NCBI GenBank assembly: GCA_907164885.2
Contig: OU015503.1
Coordinates: 130,008,134-130,072,133, forward strand
DNA: 64,000 nt
Reading direction: 5' to 3'
DNA from: Dolomedes plantarius
Taxonomy: Eukaryota; Arthropoda; Arachnida; Araneae; Dolomedidae
Shown: piece after piece, positions 32,564 to 44,252 of the stretch
Layout: every line of letters begins with the position of its first letter
Position numbering within the stretch: the stretch's first letter is position 1
The notes under the pieces: model-generated
What the model was told of the DNA's origin: nothing
What the model saw: the letters and a program-made list of their open reading frames with translations, nothing else
The model's database searches: none
Translations under genes and position numbers: made by a program

Positions 32564-33665
32564 AACATTACATGGGATGTAGCAATTAAGTAATTTTTTA
32601 AAAGTTGTTCTTAATATACAAGAAGTTACTTTAATTTTACTTGAAACACAGATGTAAATATTTAAAATTGTTTTTAATTATATTTCAAGCACAGAAAATT
32701 TTGAAAAGTGATGTTCCGAAAAATGGCGTTACTAACGTGTCCAAAGTGATCCAATACCTTAATATTTTTGTGTTAACATTAAACACAATCTTTAAGTAAA
32801 TTTAATGTTAGATGTTAAAGTTAATGAATTTATATTTCAGTTTTTATATATTTAGTGTAGGTGTACTGTAGTTATAAAACCGGTTTAAAAATATACATCA
32901 TGTTTTTAGTTCCTGTTCTTTCTAATTTTATGATATTGTAGAATTGATTTTTGTCCCATAACAGATTAAATAGATGGCCCATTGATGTTGTGATGGGCGA
33001 TATTGATGGCCCATTTTTGGGTGGCCCATTATAGGTGCATCAGGTTGGTTATTATTTATGTATATATATATTTTTTATGAATGCAGCCAGTGCACTCCAA
33101 TTGTTACTACAAATGTGAGACAGTTATTAAAATGGCAGGTAAAAATTTGGACCAGTTTGCTTTATCTATAGCTGTGAAAATTCAGATTTACTTCAATTTT
33201 TCTCTTAAACTGCTCATTACTGGTGCGTTTACCTTATGTATCGACAGGTGATAAACACCTGAACAGAATATATTAATACGGCTTCACAAACAGCCAGACG
33301 CTGTAACGGAAATCACTCCGAAAAGTTTTTTTTTTTTTTATGTGATACTAGGGATGGGTTCCTACACAAGAAATGTTTGATATCAGCTTAATATTAGTTT
33401 TTAGAAGGCCCTTCAAAAATCTTTTTGTACCCTCGAAAAATCAACGGTTTCTAAAAAACATTTACTATATAACCCGGCAGTTATCGCGAGCAGATCGAAA
33501 TCGAGTTAGGCCTAAACGAGCATGCAGGCAAAGCTTGCCATCTAGGATCAAATTCTCGTCGTATTTCAGTCAAAATTTCCTAGGTATACTGTATTAAATT
33601 ATAACCATATGCATCGATAATCATGCTTGAATCCCAGAATATATTATTAATTGTTATTTTCAGAA
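32564..33665 (+). repeat. Large duplicated repeat, copy 2 (continuation), with R1 and both empty sites
   Basis: Matches 7465-7670, 8388-8726, 10383-10897 and 16885-16960 in order. It is the uninterrupted version of the sequence that copy 1 has around its Tc1-type and LTR insertions. The single ATAC at 33586-33589 is the pre-integration site of the LTR element. Confidence 0.92.
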
Positions 33666-34640
33666 TGTGCTAAGAACTGACTAAACACTCCATAGAGTGA
33701 ATGAATTCGTAGAAACCCCTTTCCGACGACCACCCCTCGAAACGACCACTTTTTTATAGAATATAGGTTTCTGTGCAAATCTTTTTTGAATTATTGTATT
33801 CAGTTGATAGAACGCGTCCTGATATAGGATTTGTAAAGGATTCCTGAATATAGGATTTGCAGAGCCGAAAAAACACTCGGTAAATACTGCTTTACTTTTA
33901 ACACAGCAGCATTCGACAAGTATTCATCTGGCTTTTATGTTAGTCGGATACATTTTTATCTATTTAAATGAAGCACAAAACAAACCTTGCATAGACATTA
34001 AGTATAATTGATGTTTTCTTTGGAGCTAAGGAAATGCTATTGAACTGCCGCAATTTATAGAAAACAGTAGAAATTAACAAGTATTTTCAATTTGGTTTAA
34101 ACGTTGACGATTCATAAAAAGTGTACAGTAATTTTTCGATGTCGAATCGGGAATTAATTTTTTTTGTTCTCAATTATTAAGCAAACTTCATTTAGCATAT
34201 TGAACACTTTCCGACCTCCTTATGTCCAAACTCCGCGTGGACACGCGAGATTTCGAGGCGACTCGATCCGATAACATCCTAGATGCTTTGAGAAAATACT
34301 AGATGCAATCACTCGTCGGAAATGTGAGATTTAAATTTTGTTTCGTATCTCTTTAGACAATGTTTTTTTAAAAAATCATTCCTACAGAAAAGACCGCACG
34401 AAATTTTCATTACTCCGAGAGATGCAGTCGGCTGCAAAAATGTCTCGAACAAGCGATGTTTTTACAGAGTAACGAATAGCACTTAAATCCGTCCACTTTT
34501 CTTAAGTTGTTTTATTTTTTTTTAAAGATTCTGACGCGTTTTTAACTAGGCCACGAATGAAATAAAAATTGGATCGGTAGATCTTACAAAATACGTCACG
34601 ATGACGTCTATTTTCTCTTAAGTGTGTCCTGACACTTGAC
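33666..34640. other. Non-coding spacer
   Basis: No gene. 33750-33830 resembles 19055-19110. Otherwise unassigned. Confidence 0.4.
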
Positions 34641-34647
34641 ATCTCTT

Positions 34648-34712
34648 CTCCAATATATTGAAGGGCCAATATATTGGAGGGATATTATATATATTCCAAT
34701 ATATTGGCTGGG
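34648..34712. repeat. Three CCAATATATTG palindromic words
   Basis: CCAATATATTG recurs at about 34651, 34669 and 34697. Two are the full 12-bp palindrome CCAATATATTGG, with a further TATATATA between. Confidence 0.75.
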
Positions 34713-34793
34713 CCGCAAGTTTGACACTCCTGGTGTAGACGATAGCACAGGATGCTGTCCAGACGATAGGACAGGTGTGAGTGTCATAAAAAT

Positions 34794-34865
34794 TGGAGAG
34801 CGTAAAAATGCGCATCGTATAGTTGTCGGCGTCTCGGTTTCAAATCCCGGGTAGGGCATGGACGG
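34794..34865 (+). repeat. Short SINE head
   Basis: tagttgtcggcgtctcggtt then tcaaatcccgg gives a B-box-like GGTTTCAAATCC (one extra base) at 34836-34847. Only the tRNA-like head is evident before the next repeat starts. Confidence 0.4.
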
Positions 34866-35274
34866 TTTAAAATTTCAAAAATTTAATGTTGGGACATTGT
34901 TTTAACTGTTTTGGACGAATAAGGTTTATACTTGCTACATGATGCTCTCGACATGTCTATCCTAGATGCCGGACGATGGCCGAAAGGCTAGGGCACTGGC
35001 CTTCCGTACCTAAGTTCGAGTCCCATTCTCTGCATGAACGTCAGCAACCGTTCGGGTATATACATGTGTGTGCTCGAGTGTATTGTGCGTTTTCTTATTA
35101 CTCTTCGTTGGATTCCGTAACTTCCAATAAACTCGATATGAACACTAATGACGGGTAAAACATCTGACCCAACACGTCAATAATTTAGAGTCGGAATAAT
35201 ACTTTTCAGTTTAATTAAAACAATCAACTGAACGCCTTCCACTCACTTTTTATGAATGCTCTGGGTGCCAAATC
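34866..35274 (+). repeat. tRNA-derived SINE module, copy 2
   Basis: Collinear with 17471-17879 with few differences. A box 34977-34987, B box 35013-35023. Confidence 0.75.
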
Positions 35275-35465
35275 AAGCGAAAGCTTTGTGGTACTGTACT
35301 ACAGCTAGCGGTGCGTAGCGAAGCCAGCGGAAGTGGCTTTTCTGTAATGTTTTTGGACGGATGCGTAACGTAGCGTAGCGAAGTGGAGCAAGGGTATCTG
35401 AGCGAGGCGAAGATCCCGTGTGCGCTTACGAGTCTCGTAAAGCCAGCGGGAAGTTTGTTTCCCAA
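35275..35465 (+). repeat. 'agcgaag' module, single copy
   Basis: Same unit as at 17880 and 18144, again directly downstream of the SINE module, so SINE and module appear to travel together. Confidence 0.85.
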
Positions 35466-35642
35466 CTACCGCTAGATAACTACCGCTTTGATAAAATATT
35501 TGAAAAAAATTAAAATTGTAACAAGAGTTACTAATCTCATTCCCAACGTAAAGAGGTTGTGATGGGAAATCTAATCTTTTTCGATGTCTTTCTTTTTATC
35601 ATTTTCTTTATGGAAGTGATAATATTCTTGGCAGGTCATTTT

Positions 35643-35684
<42 letters not shown>
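35466..35684. other. Spacer ending in a TA microsatellite
   Basis: Unassigned, with (AT)n at about 35650-35683. Confidence 0.7.
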
Positions 35685-36770
35685 TAGCTGTACCCGTCCC
35701 GGCGTTGCTCGGGTAATGTAATTACCAATTTTTTAGTAGCCTTAACCCTTTGTTAATGGGCGTCGCTGTCATCCTTTTCCTCACCACGATACATTATTTT
35801 ACCCATATAAATTTAATCCTTTCTGGCAGATTTTGGCAAAATTTTTGACATAGGATTACTAATCGAATATCACTGCAATAGTAATCGATTTCCTTGAAAG
35901 CGAATATATCACATCCTCGACATGCTGAAATTCTTTGAAATCTTCATAGATTTTTTCCACAAATACACCACAAATTATATGATATTAACTAAGTGCTGGC
36001 CAAAAAAATTACGGCATTACTAAATATGATTTTTTAATCGATTATCACTGCAATAGTAATCGATTTCCTTTAACCACCGAATCCCTCATAGAAAACAAAC
36101 GCCCCAACACGTGCATGACGTCGAAAAACTGGTTTTTCTCCTATTTTACCTTCGTCCGGAAATGAAGAACGAAATCTCCAAAATGAGATTTCTCGCAAGA
36201 GTTTCCGAATCATAAAATAAATTATTAAAAAATAACTACAATTTGTAAATTAATTTTGGTTCTGGCTTTCGAAACTGTGATGTCTAGGGTCTCTGAGATA
36301 AAAATTTCGTAAAAATGTAACGACATTTACGTATCGATTCGACAATTTGGAAAAAAGGGTCACGGACAAAATCGCGTTTTTTTCCGAAAAACGGGTGCGT
36401 ACAGGCGATCGAAAAAAAATCACAATTAATCGATAAATTAAGACAGACAATTTTAATTGTGATTTCCGTATAGTGTCATCTTTCCCGTATAGGCTCGTCC
36501 GAAAAAAAAAATTCTTGGACGGATACGTTAGGATTTACGGGGCTTTTACTCGTCCGGGAGCTCCAAATCGCGACTAAATATTTAATTACGGAAAATCTAA
36601 TTAAAAAATCGAAAAAAGGGCTTCGAGGTGCATAATGAGACCTCGGGAGGCATCTTCGTGTCGAATCTCAAGACTGTCCGATCTACCGTCTTTGCGCTGC
36701 GCTGCGAGCAGACAAAAACTCGGTCACACACACACAGACTTTGCCTTTTATATATATATATATATATGGT
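35685..36770 (+). repeat. Unclassified interspersed element bounded by TA runs
   Basis: It begins actagctgtacccgtccc, then ggcgttgctcggg, immediately after a (AT)n run, and ends with a CA run and 'gactttgcc' before another (TA)n at 36751. I have seen this opening phrase at the edges of repeats in other invertebrate genomes, but I cannot assign a class. Internal words (tatcactgcaatagtaatcg) occur twice, near 35868 and 36043. No reverse-transcriptase frame is visible. Confidence 0.5.
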
Positions 36771-38779
36771 CTGAATTCAGTTTTGGCATCCCATTCCTTA
36801 ATCCGCCAGCTTTTGCTTAAACTTGGGGTAAAAAATTTACTGAATCAGTCTTGAATCAGAAATTAAGTATGTGTCATCCAAACCATGATGTTTATAAATC
36901 AAAATTCAAAGCATAACACAACGTACAACGCTTTCTGAAATTTACAAAAAAGGTTATAGGATAACATTTTACTGATACTGTTCCAGTCTGATCATTTCCT
37001 TCTTAAATTATTTACCTAACTTTTTTTTAAAATTTTAAATCATAAACTGTTCCCAGTGTAATTCTACCGACAGCTGCTGTTGTGAATTGTAGAGCAAGAT
37101 TTCTATAAATAGATCACTTCCTGCATAGCGCATTGATTTTCACCAAATCGGATTCCCGCGTTAAGTAAGTTTTTGTGACACTTCGAAAAACTGCTTCTTA
37201 GTTAAATTCTATATTCATTATATGTTATTCTTAATATTAATTCTGTTGACTTTCGAGTATTCTGTCGTTTTGGTTTAGAAACTTTTAACCACCGAACCAC
37301 ATGTTGACTACTTCCAGATATGGTTCTACATAGTATGAAATAAAACATTTTACTTGTAATTTTTTTTCGCATGTGGTGTTAGTCAAACGTCGAAACTATC
37401 TGACGTTTCCTCTAATGAAAAATAAAAATAAATTGTGATCTCTTCGTAACCGACCATTTCAAAAACACGTGAGTGTGGCCAACGGACTTTTCGCTTCAGC
37501 GGGACCGTTGAGTTCAAGAGAAAGCTGAGCGCAAATAATTTTCGTTCTCGCCTGGTGGCCCTCTGTTTATAAAAGTCTAAGTTCTTGCTGAATCAACAAG
37601 TTTTCTGTTTCACATTTTTGAAAGTCTGTTTTGCGGATCTGTTCCTCTTTAACAGCCGGCCGTTACGATATCTTCTGAAACGTTTACTCGGATAGATTTA
37701 ACTGTAGTGAAAACGGGTGGCTCGGCATTCATTTTCGATGTGGAAAAAAAAATGGAGGAAGTTCTTTTAAAAAATTTTATATTAGTGGGTTTTGAAAGCG
37801 TTCTTTTCAAATAAATTTAGAATAGACACGCAAGAATTATTAATTTTCTCAAAGCGAGCAATTTACCATCTGTGGGAAAGTGAAACTATTATCTTACCTC
37901 TCGTTGTTTTAAAAACTCAATCGAGGACGAAACATTTAAATACATTTTCGAGGGGATTTCATTTTTGTTAAATAACTGAAACAAATCGGCCGTTTTTATT
38001 CACTTGCAATTCCAGACGATAATTTATTATCGCCTCAAGAAATGTGACGTCATCGCGAAGTATTGTAATATATTCCGACAAGCGAAATTTTTTTTTGTAA
38101 TTCAGAACTAACCTCACGATGACGTCACATTCCCTCGGTGAAATTTTCGTGCGTCAAGGAAACAAAGAGAGTGAGTGCAGTTTAAAACTGAACGCTCGCT
38201 TGAATTCTCGAAATAAACGCACTCCTTGAATGCAGGCCCTGTTTTTCCTGTAGGCCCGTGCCAAAGGGCCCCCGGATGTTGCCCCCTCCCCCCCAAAATT
38301 TTTATTTTAAAAGAAGAAGAAAAAAAATTCCCAATTCAATTTTTTTTTAATTTTACATTTTTGATAGCAATTTTTTTTATATCTCCTTTTAAATTTGATT
38401 GATTGGTTCATCATATGTACAGTTATATGTATAGTTCATCATATGTATGTTATAGTGTATATAAGGGATTCGTAAGTTTTTCTGGTTGCATTGTATCGGT
38501 GTTTTAATGATGAAGTTAATATGTTGTGTTGCTTTTCGTTATTCGATACTGCTCTAGGCCTCTACGCTTCAAATAGCCAATTCTTGGTAAAATGATACTT
38601 TCACGATGATTCATGATCACTTTTTTGTGTGTGTCAATTTTGGAAATTTTAAACGCCCACATCCGTGTTAGGGGGCCCCCATCCCGAGTTGTGCCTATAG
38701 TCTAAATCTTGCCCTGTCCGTTAGTAGTTAACTGCAACGAAAATTCAGAGCATAGATTCGATTCTAAGCCAAATAAAAC
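36771..38779. other. Non-coding spacer with two CRE palindromes
   Basis: No gene recognised. TGACGTCA is at 38045-38052 and 38120-38127, only 68 bp apart. A C-rich run lies at 38280. Confidence 0.45.
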
Positions 38780-39350
38780 TAATTAAGACATTCTCCTGTT
38801 TTCAAAAATGCTTTATCCCGGGTTTCGTAAAGTCCGATAAGAGAACAAGAATTTTTTCGATGTTGTATAAATATGTATTTTTGTTTCGGGAATTTGAAAT
38901 CGAGAACAAATTCTCGGCTGTAATTTTCAAAGTTTATCTTTCTGTTTTTAATAAATAAAACTTTTGAAATTAAGTACTTATTTTTCAACGACATAGATAT
39001 ATTCATTACTTTTTTTTGACTACAGTTAAACCTAAATATTACCACTAAACATCCCACATAAGAACCCTTAGCAAAATCTGTTTCTACCCAGATTTTCACA
39101 TCACAAATTCGGGTCCCAATATCGCATAAAAAATTCATTTAAACTTCCCAGAATATATTATTAAATGTTATTTTCATAATGTGCTTCGTATGTAATTTTG
39201 ATAGTTAGAATTTCTTGTAACGCTATATGAAGTATGCAATTTATCGAACCAACATTTAATAGTAAAAAAGAAATTTCTTTATTTTTCTATTTAAATTCGG
39301 AGGATGAATTGAGTCGGATATCGTAGAGCCAGATGTGAAAACAAATTGCA
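38780..39350 (+). repeat. Dispersed repeats R5 and R4
   Basis: 38795-38900 corresponds to 23680-23780. 38930-39010 corresponds to about 2008-2135. 39143-39350 is R4 and shows the empty TA site (39224-39225) of the Tc1 at 20829. Confidence 0.75.
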
Positions 39351-40857
39351 AGTTAGTACTTTGAATAATTATAAGTGATTACTCATATGTATACATACAA
39401 ATCAATTTATTAAACATTCACAATACACATACAATTCATATCATTCATTACTTAATTCCGATTACTCCTATATCATGTTACAACAATATTTCTTATCATT
39501 AATACATTATTTATTCTCATCAATACCCTCCTTCAACTATTCATTGCCATCGCTTAATTATAAAGCAATCTTCTTAATTAATAATCCCACCTATACATCA
39601 GTAAGATTCTTAACTGATACACATAAACACATTGCTAAATCAATATAACACACTAATCCAATTATTACGGAATTCCACAACCAAATATTTTAGGATAGAT
39701 ACCTATGTACATAGCAAATCACATTAAGCAACATTTCACATTAACCTAACCCCATCTAATTACCTTTGATTACTAGTACGTACTGGGCATTGGCAGAATT
39801 AGCAAAACTTTAAACGCTCCTACCTTATTTGAAGACACTCCGTCACGCCAAAGACCTTTCCTTACAAATAGTTTCTCCGTCAAGGGGGGGGGGGGGGGGG
39901 GAATCATCGGACGTCTCTGGACCAGAGAAGCGGCAGGATCACCATACGCTGGCGGCATCAGTCAGGGAACCTGTTCCGTCAATGCACACTCATTTCGGCT
40001 GGGCTGGGGTCAATCATCGGTCAGCTTCTTTCTTGGTTGTCGGCAGGGTAAGCGGTCGGTCACTCCGGTATATAGGGCTTACATCTACTTCTCCAGGCTA
40101 ACTTCCAGATCACTTCATCTCGCCATCTGTCGAACCTCTACTCTCATACTCGTAGATATCTGGCGTAGACGACGGCCTCGGTTCTCTAAGGTCCGTCCGT
40201 AAGCAGCTTGTCCTCTCAATTTCCGTCTAACTCTGGGGCTTTATCTCCGCCGGGCGCTTTCACTGCGGCCGTCTGTGCTCGTCTAAAAGCTGCCTGCGTC
40301 TCTTTTGAGTTCTCAAGTTAATATCTTGCTTCTCTACCACATTTCATATCGAGCTAAACTTTTCTAATTACCTATTCAGGCCTCCATTGGTGGCTATCTC
40401 CTGCCCAATAAGTCGATCCGGGGCCACTTCATTGGCCGACCATCTATTTTTATATTAATATCCTCTCCAATCAAAATTGAAGGGGGCCTATGCCCGTGCA
40501 CCCTTCTGGGGCTTCTCTCGCTATTCTCCGACTCCTGCTGTGCTTTTTAACAAAGTCCCACATCGTAAAAACTGCCTAACCCCGTTTCTTATCTCAACTA
40601 AGCCTCCTCTTTGCATCCAATTTCACCTTCTCCCAGCTCGTTAAACGCATCTGGTGACCCCTTTTCTTGTTTTCAACTCCCCCAACTTGTCACATCTCAT
40701 CTTTCATTTCGCCTACGCAGCTCATTACACCCAGCTGGTCAAGGCACTTCTTTGTCTCATTTCCTTCAGTTATATATCCTCTACCCCTCTAAATATCGCT
40801 TTCCGCACCTGCGGTGTCCCCCTCTCTATTTTCTGATAACGTGTCGTGTCTCCACGA
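39351..40857. other. Pyrimidine-rich unassigned block with an 18-G run
   Basis: The first 450 bp are A/C/T-rich and G-poor. From about 39800 it becomes GC-richer (up to 40560). An uninterrupted run of 18 G spans 39884-39901. R4 homology stops abruptly near 39349, so this may be an insertion such as a solo LTR, but no matching terminal repeats were found. No gene recognised. Confidence 0.4.
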
Positions 40858-41466
40858 CAGATGGCGTGATATGAAGGACAACACAACGGGTCGACGTACC
40901 GTTGTGTTGTAAGGGTGCCAACGGGGTCCTGCTATGCAATGAAATGGCACTCCAGACCATCACTCCTGGCGTATGGGGGAAGAGAATCAGGTTGGTATCC
41001 CACCGCTGTCCCTGGTGTCTCCAGACACGCATTCGTTGGTCATCGGGGCTCATCACTGAAAACACTTCTACTCCAGTCAGTGGGCCCGACACCACTGCAA
41101 ACGGGCTTGTCGGTGTACAGAGGTCAATGGTTGTCGGTGCAAAGGACGCCGTGAGCTCAGTCCCCTTTCTCTGAGCCGCCTATGAGAGGTTCTTGTGGTC
41201 ACTGAAGTAGGAGTTGCACGTACGACCGCTGATAATGATGAATCTGTGGCTGTGAGTGCCGTTCTGACGATTGCTCGGGCCTCACTTTCTGTCGTTTCTC
41301 TAGGCCGAACGCTTCCTTCTCGACGCTGTGTTCGGCCGTGGTCCACCTATTCCTGCCAACATCGTCTAATAGTGGCATCGCTCCTATCCAAATGTCGAGC
41401 GATTCGCCGATTAGACCGACCGGCTTCTTTGAGCCCAACTACACGTTCTCTCTCAGATGATGACAT
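40858..41466 (-). pseudogene. Tc1-family transposase pseudogene, C-terminally truncated
   Basis: A third Tc1 lineage, read on the minus strand. It starts MSSSERT at 41466, breaks frame several times, and then reads RAIVRTALTATDSSLSAVV and SRRPLHRQPLTSVHRQARLQ near 41270-41100. It continues with SPDDQRMRVWRHQGQRWDTN and GVMVWSAISLHSRTPL to about 40900, with a last recognisable TQRYVD near 40888. The second catalytic Asp and the Glu are missing. Several frameshifts. Inactive; no intact inverted repeats were identified. Confidence 0.85.
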
Positions 41467-42143
41467 CTTCACATATTGTTCACGCACCTGTATGTGAGAA
41501 ATATTTACTGTCTACCTGAGTACACGGAATGAAATTCGCAAAGAATTTTTGACCTGGGATCGAAATTTCTCCTCTTTAATAGCCTGCCAGTTGAGTAGTT
41601 AAGAAGCGCTGCAGCGTCAAGTGTTCATTCATTGGCTGCCAAACTTTGAAATTTTGCATTTTCCGTCGAAACCTGTATGCATGTCAATTTGTGTCCAATT
41701 TGCATTAGCCCTTGGTGCGTCGTGTGTGTGTGTGTGTTTGTTTTTTTTGTCTAAAAGTGTAGGTTTACGGAGTTGCACTGCTTCCACCTCCGAACGTATA
41801 ATTAATTAATAAACATGCAGTAATTTTCCGAAGTAAACAAGTTACTAAGCATGAATTCAGAAAAATGGCACGGCTGTCGAATGGATCGGTCCTAGATTTG
41901 GCCTGCGAGAAAAATTCAGATTCCACGTAGATCAGCCGTAAACCGATAACTAGGCGCTAAAGTACAGATAGCTGGAGGATGACTTTCTCTAAAATGAAAC
42001 GAAATGACCGCTTCCAATCATGAGATTGGGTATTGGACCACTGGCGCCGTTTATAGACCAGACAGGGAACCAAAAACGGTTTCGAAAAAAGGGAGGTTTT
42101 AAAGCAATTATCTTAAGACAAAATAGGGAATTGAAGGATTTAA
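41467..42143. other. Non-coding spacer
   Basis: Nothing gene-like. A short (GT)n run lies at about 41724. Confidence 0.4.
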
Positions 42144-42180
42144 ACTTGAAAGACGTGGAGGTCAACCACGTCTTTCAAGT
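42144..42180. other. Perfect 15-bp hairpin
   Basis: ACTTGAAAGACGTGG pairs perfectly with CCACGTCTTTCAAGT across a 7-nt loop. Confidence 0.9.
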
Positions 42181-42181
42181 C

Positions 42182-42258
42182 ACAGGAGGATCGGGCATGT
42201 GTTGGTCAACCCTTCGTAAAGGCGAAGGGTTGACCAACTTGCCCGATTTCACTCCTGT
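42182..42258. other. 77-nt imperfect long hairpin
   Basis: Stem segments from outside in are ACAGGAG/CTCCTGT (7 bp), ATCGGGCA/TGCCCGAT (8 bp) and GTTGGTCAACCCTTCG with its complement (16 bp), separated by small internal loops, with a 6-nt terminal loop (taaagg). The size is that of a microRNA precursor or a small fold-back element. Confidence 0.85.
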
Positions 42259-43055
42259 CTTTGCTACTCTATAGTTCTAGTTTGAAATGTCTCTATAAGA
42301 GATACGCAAGGTATACAAAGTGGCATCGAATTTTTCCAGTTATCGCTTTAAAATGTCTTTTCTGTCGTACATAAAGTGCAGAACCTATAGCTGCATTTGT
42401 TCATCTTAAAATAACCGATTACAGCTTGACTGAAATAAGGAAAGATTATTCACTTTTATAGAGCTCAATATTGCTGAACAGCTTAAGAATCGTCTTAGGC
42501 CTCATCAATGAAATGTGCGGAATCTTTTTATACAGTTCTCTCTCTCTAGTGGATGGCCGCTACTTCGTACGGCCTATCGCAACCGATCGTTTTAATCTTG
42601 AGAGACGAAAACCGTATCATCATTCGAATTACTCTCCGAGTCAGCATATCGCAACGAAATATTTTAATAAGTCTGTTACAGTGAAACTCCTGTATGTTTT
42701 TGTTTCTAACGCCCCCTGGCGGGAAGTTTCAGACCAGGTCCATATAGTCTTCGGGCTGAATTGTGCGGCTCCGGTTTATACATTATACTGGGAATATACA
42801 TTCGCGAAACAGAGAGCGAAGTGTAGGGGAAAGCAGTGATTTATTGGTCTCCTCGCCTACAGGAGGTTTTATGGCGTCCCTCGTCCCTTTGATGATTCGT
42901 CCTCAAACCGCTCGGTTTTAAGACGAATGATCAAAGCGACGAAATACTTCCCCCACGTTGGGGGGGGGGACTAATCGACACCAAAATGTGTCAAGAGGTG
43001 ACGGGGGATCTTATTCGCAGCTTATTCGCGTATGTGTAGTTGTAGCTTAACACCA
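42259..43055. other. Non-coding spacer
   Basis: No convincing gene. 42728-42760 ('cagaccaggtccatatagtc') echoes 24090-24112 near a SINE. A G run lies at 42961-42969. Confidence 0.4.
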
Positions 43056-43150
43056 CAAGGGTCAGAGAAGCCACCCTGCTGGTTGCCACCTCCATTTTGT
43101 CCGAGCACCCCCAGGGGGGACATGTGGGAAGATCGTACTTCACAAAATAG
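43056..43150. repeat. SINE-body fragment
   Basis: ttgccacctccattttgtcc then gagcacccccagggggg and acatgtgggaagatcgta parallels 24150-24205 and, more weakly, 4468-4502. Confidence 0.5.
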
Positions 43151-44252
43151 ATGTGGATGAAAAAGTAGATGGGTCACAGGGAATGGCTGATAAACAGTTT
43201 GATTTAAATAAAATTTCCTTTTGTTAACATTGTACCAATTTTCCAGTATTTTCAAAGCTTGGTATATGGTACATTCGGGGAGTTATTCGGCATTATGCTT
43301 TGGGGGCTCGGTTCACTATCGAGCCATCGCTATACAAGGGACCAATGATGGATCTCAGAAATTGGACAAGGTCGTGTATATTTATATGTTAAAGAGAGTG
43401 CTCCAGGTATCAGTTCCTTCAATATTTTGTGCTTCGAAAAACAGCTGACAGAGGAATATGCGGAACCATCTAAGCTTGCTGCAAAATTTTAAGTAGGTTC
43501 TTTTTCCAGAAACCTACGTAGATAGACATCAAGTCTGTAAAAACAGTAGTCCTGGTACATCGAAACGGCAGCTTTCCGAGATTTCAATATCAGCCCTTTA
43601 ATAAAGCCTAATGTATTATGAATTTCACTTCTCAAGCTTAAATATTTAATGTCTCCGGCAGCAGTGACGCGTTTTTATTACTAACTAAGCACCTCCTATC
43701 CACAAAAAGGTTGAGGATATCACTTAGTTGTCAAGTTTCCTAATTACTTATTCCTCCCCTTTATGATAACCAGACTTGTTTTGGTATCATGTGTTGTCTG
43801 TCGAAGGGAAAATGTTCAACAATATGAGGTTATCGACAGAGGTACCTTAAATTCATCTTGTGTTAGAGTAAACCCAACAATGAAACAAATGCTGCTTCTT
43901 GCCAACAATGCTCAAAAGAAACAATGTAAACGCGTGAAACAAATTGGAACTCGCATTTCATAAAAAGCTATCAAAGCGATTTGTGACTCTGCTACTAAAA
44001 GCGGTATTTATTTACGAGTGCGACTAACTTACTGTGATATACTTGATTGTTTTGTATAATACATAATATTCATCAAAACACACTTTTTCTGTGAAATTTT
44101 CGATCCTTTATTTGGACTCAGTAGCTTATAACTTTAAAGAACTTAAACGTACTTCCTCCAAAAGCAATTACAAGCTCATAACTTTATACAATCTCTTTCG
44201 GCCAGTTCAACTAATTTTTGTAAAAAAAGAAAAAAAATAGTAAACAAAAGAA
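43151..44252. other. Region upstream of the kinase-like gene
   Basis: No other gene recognised. A small open frame at 43763-43963 has no family resemblance. The promoter of the kinase-like gene should lie here; 'tttgtataatac' at about 44051 is TATA-like but unproven. Confidence 0.35.

Noticed and set aside
38779..39138. 119-codon minus-strand frame
   Set aside because: Lies in diverged non-coding repeats R5 and R4 whose other copies do not preserve it.
42020..42274. 84-codon frame across the double hairpin
   Set aside because: Open frame is incidental to the inverted repeats; no recognisable domain.
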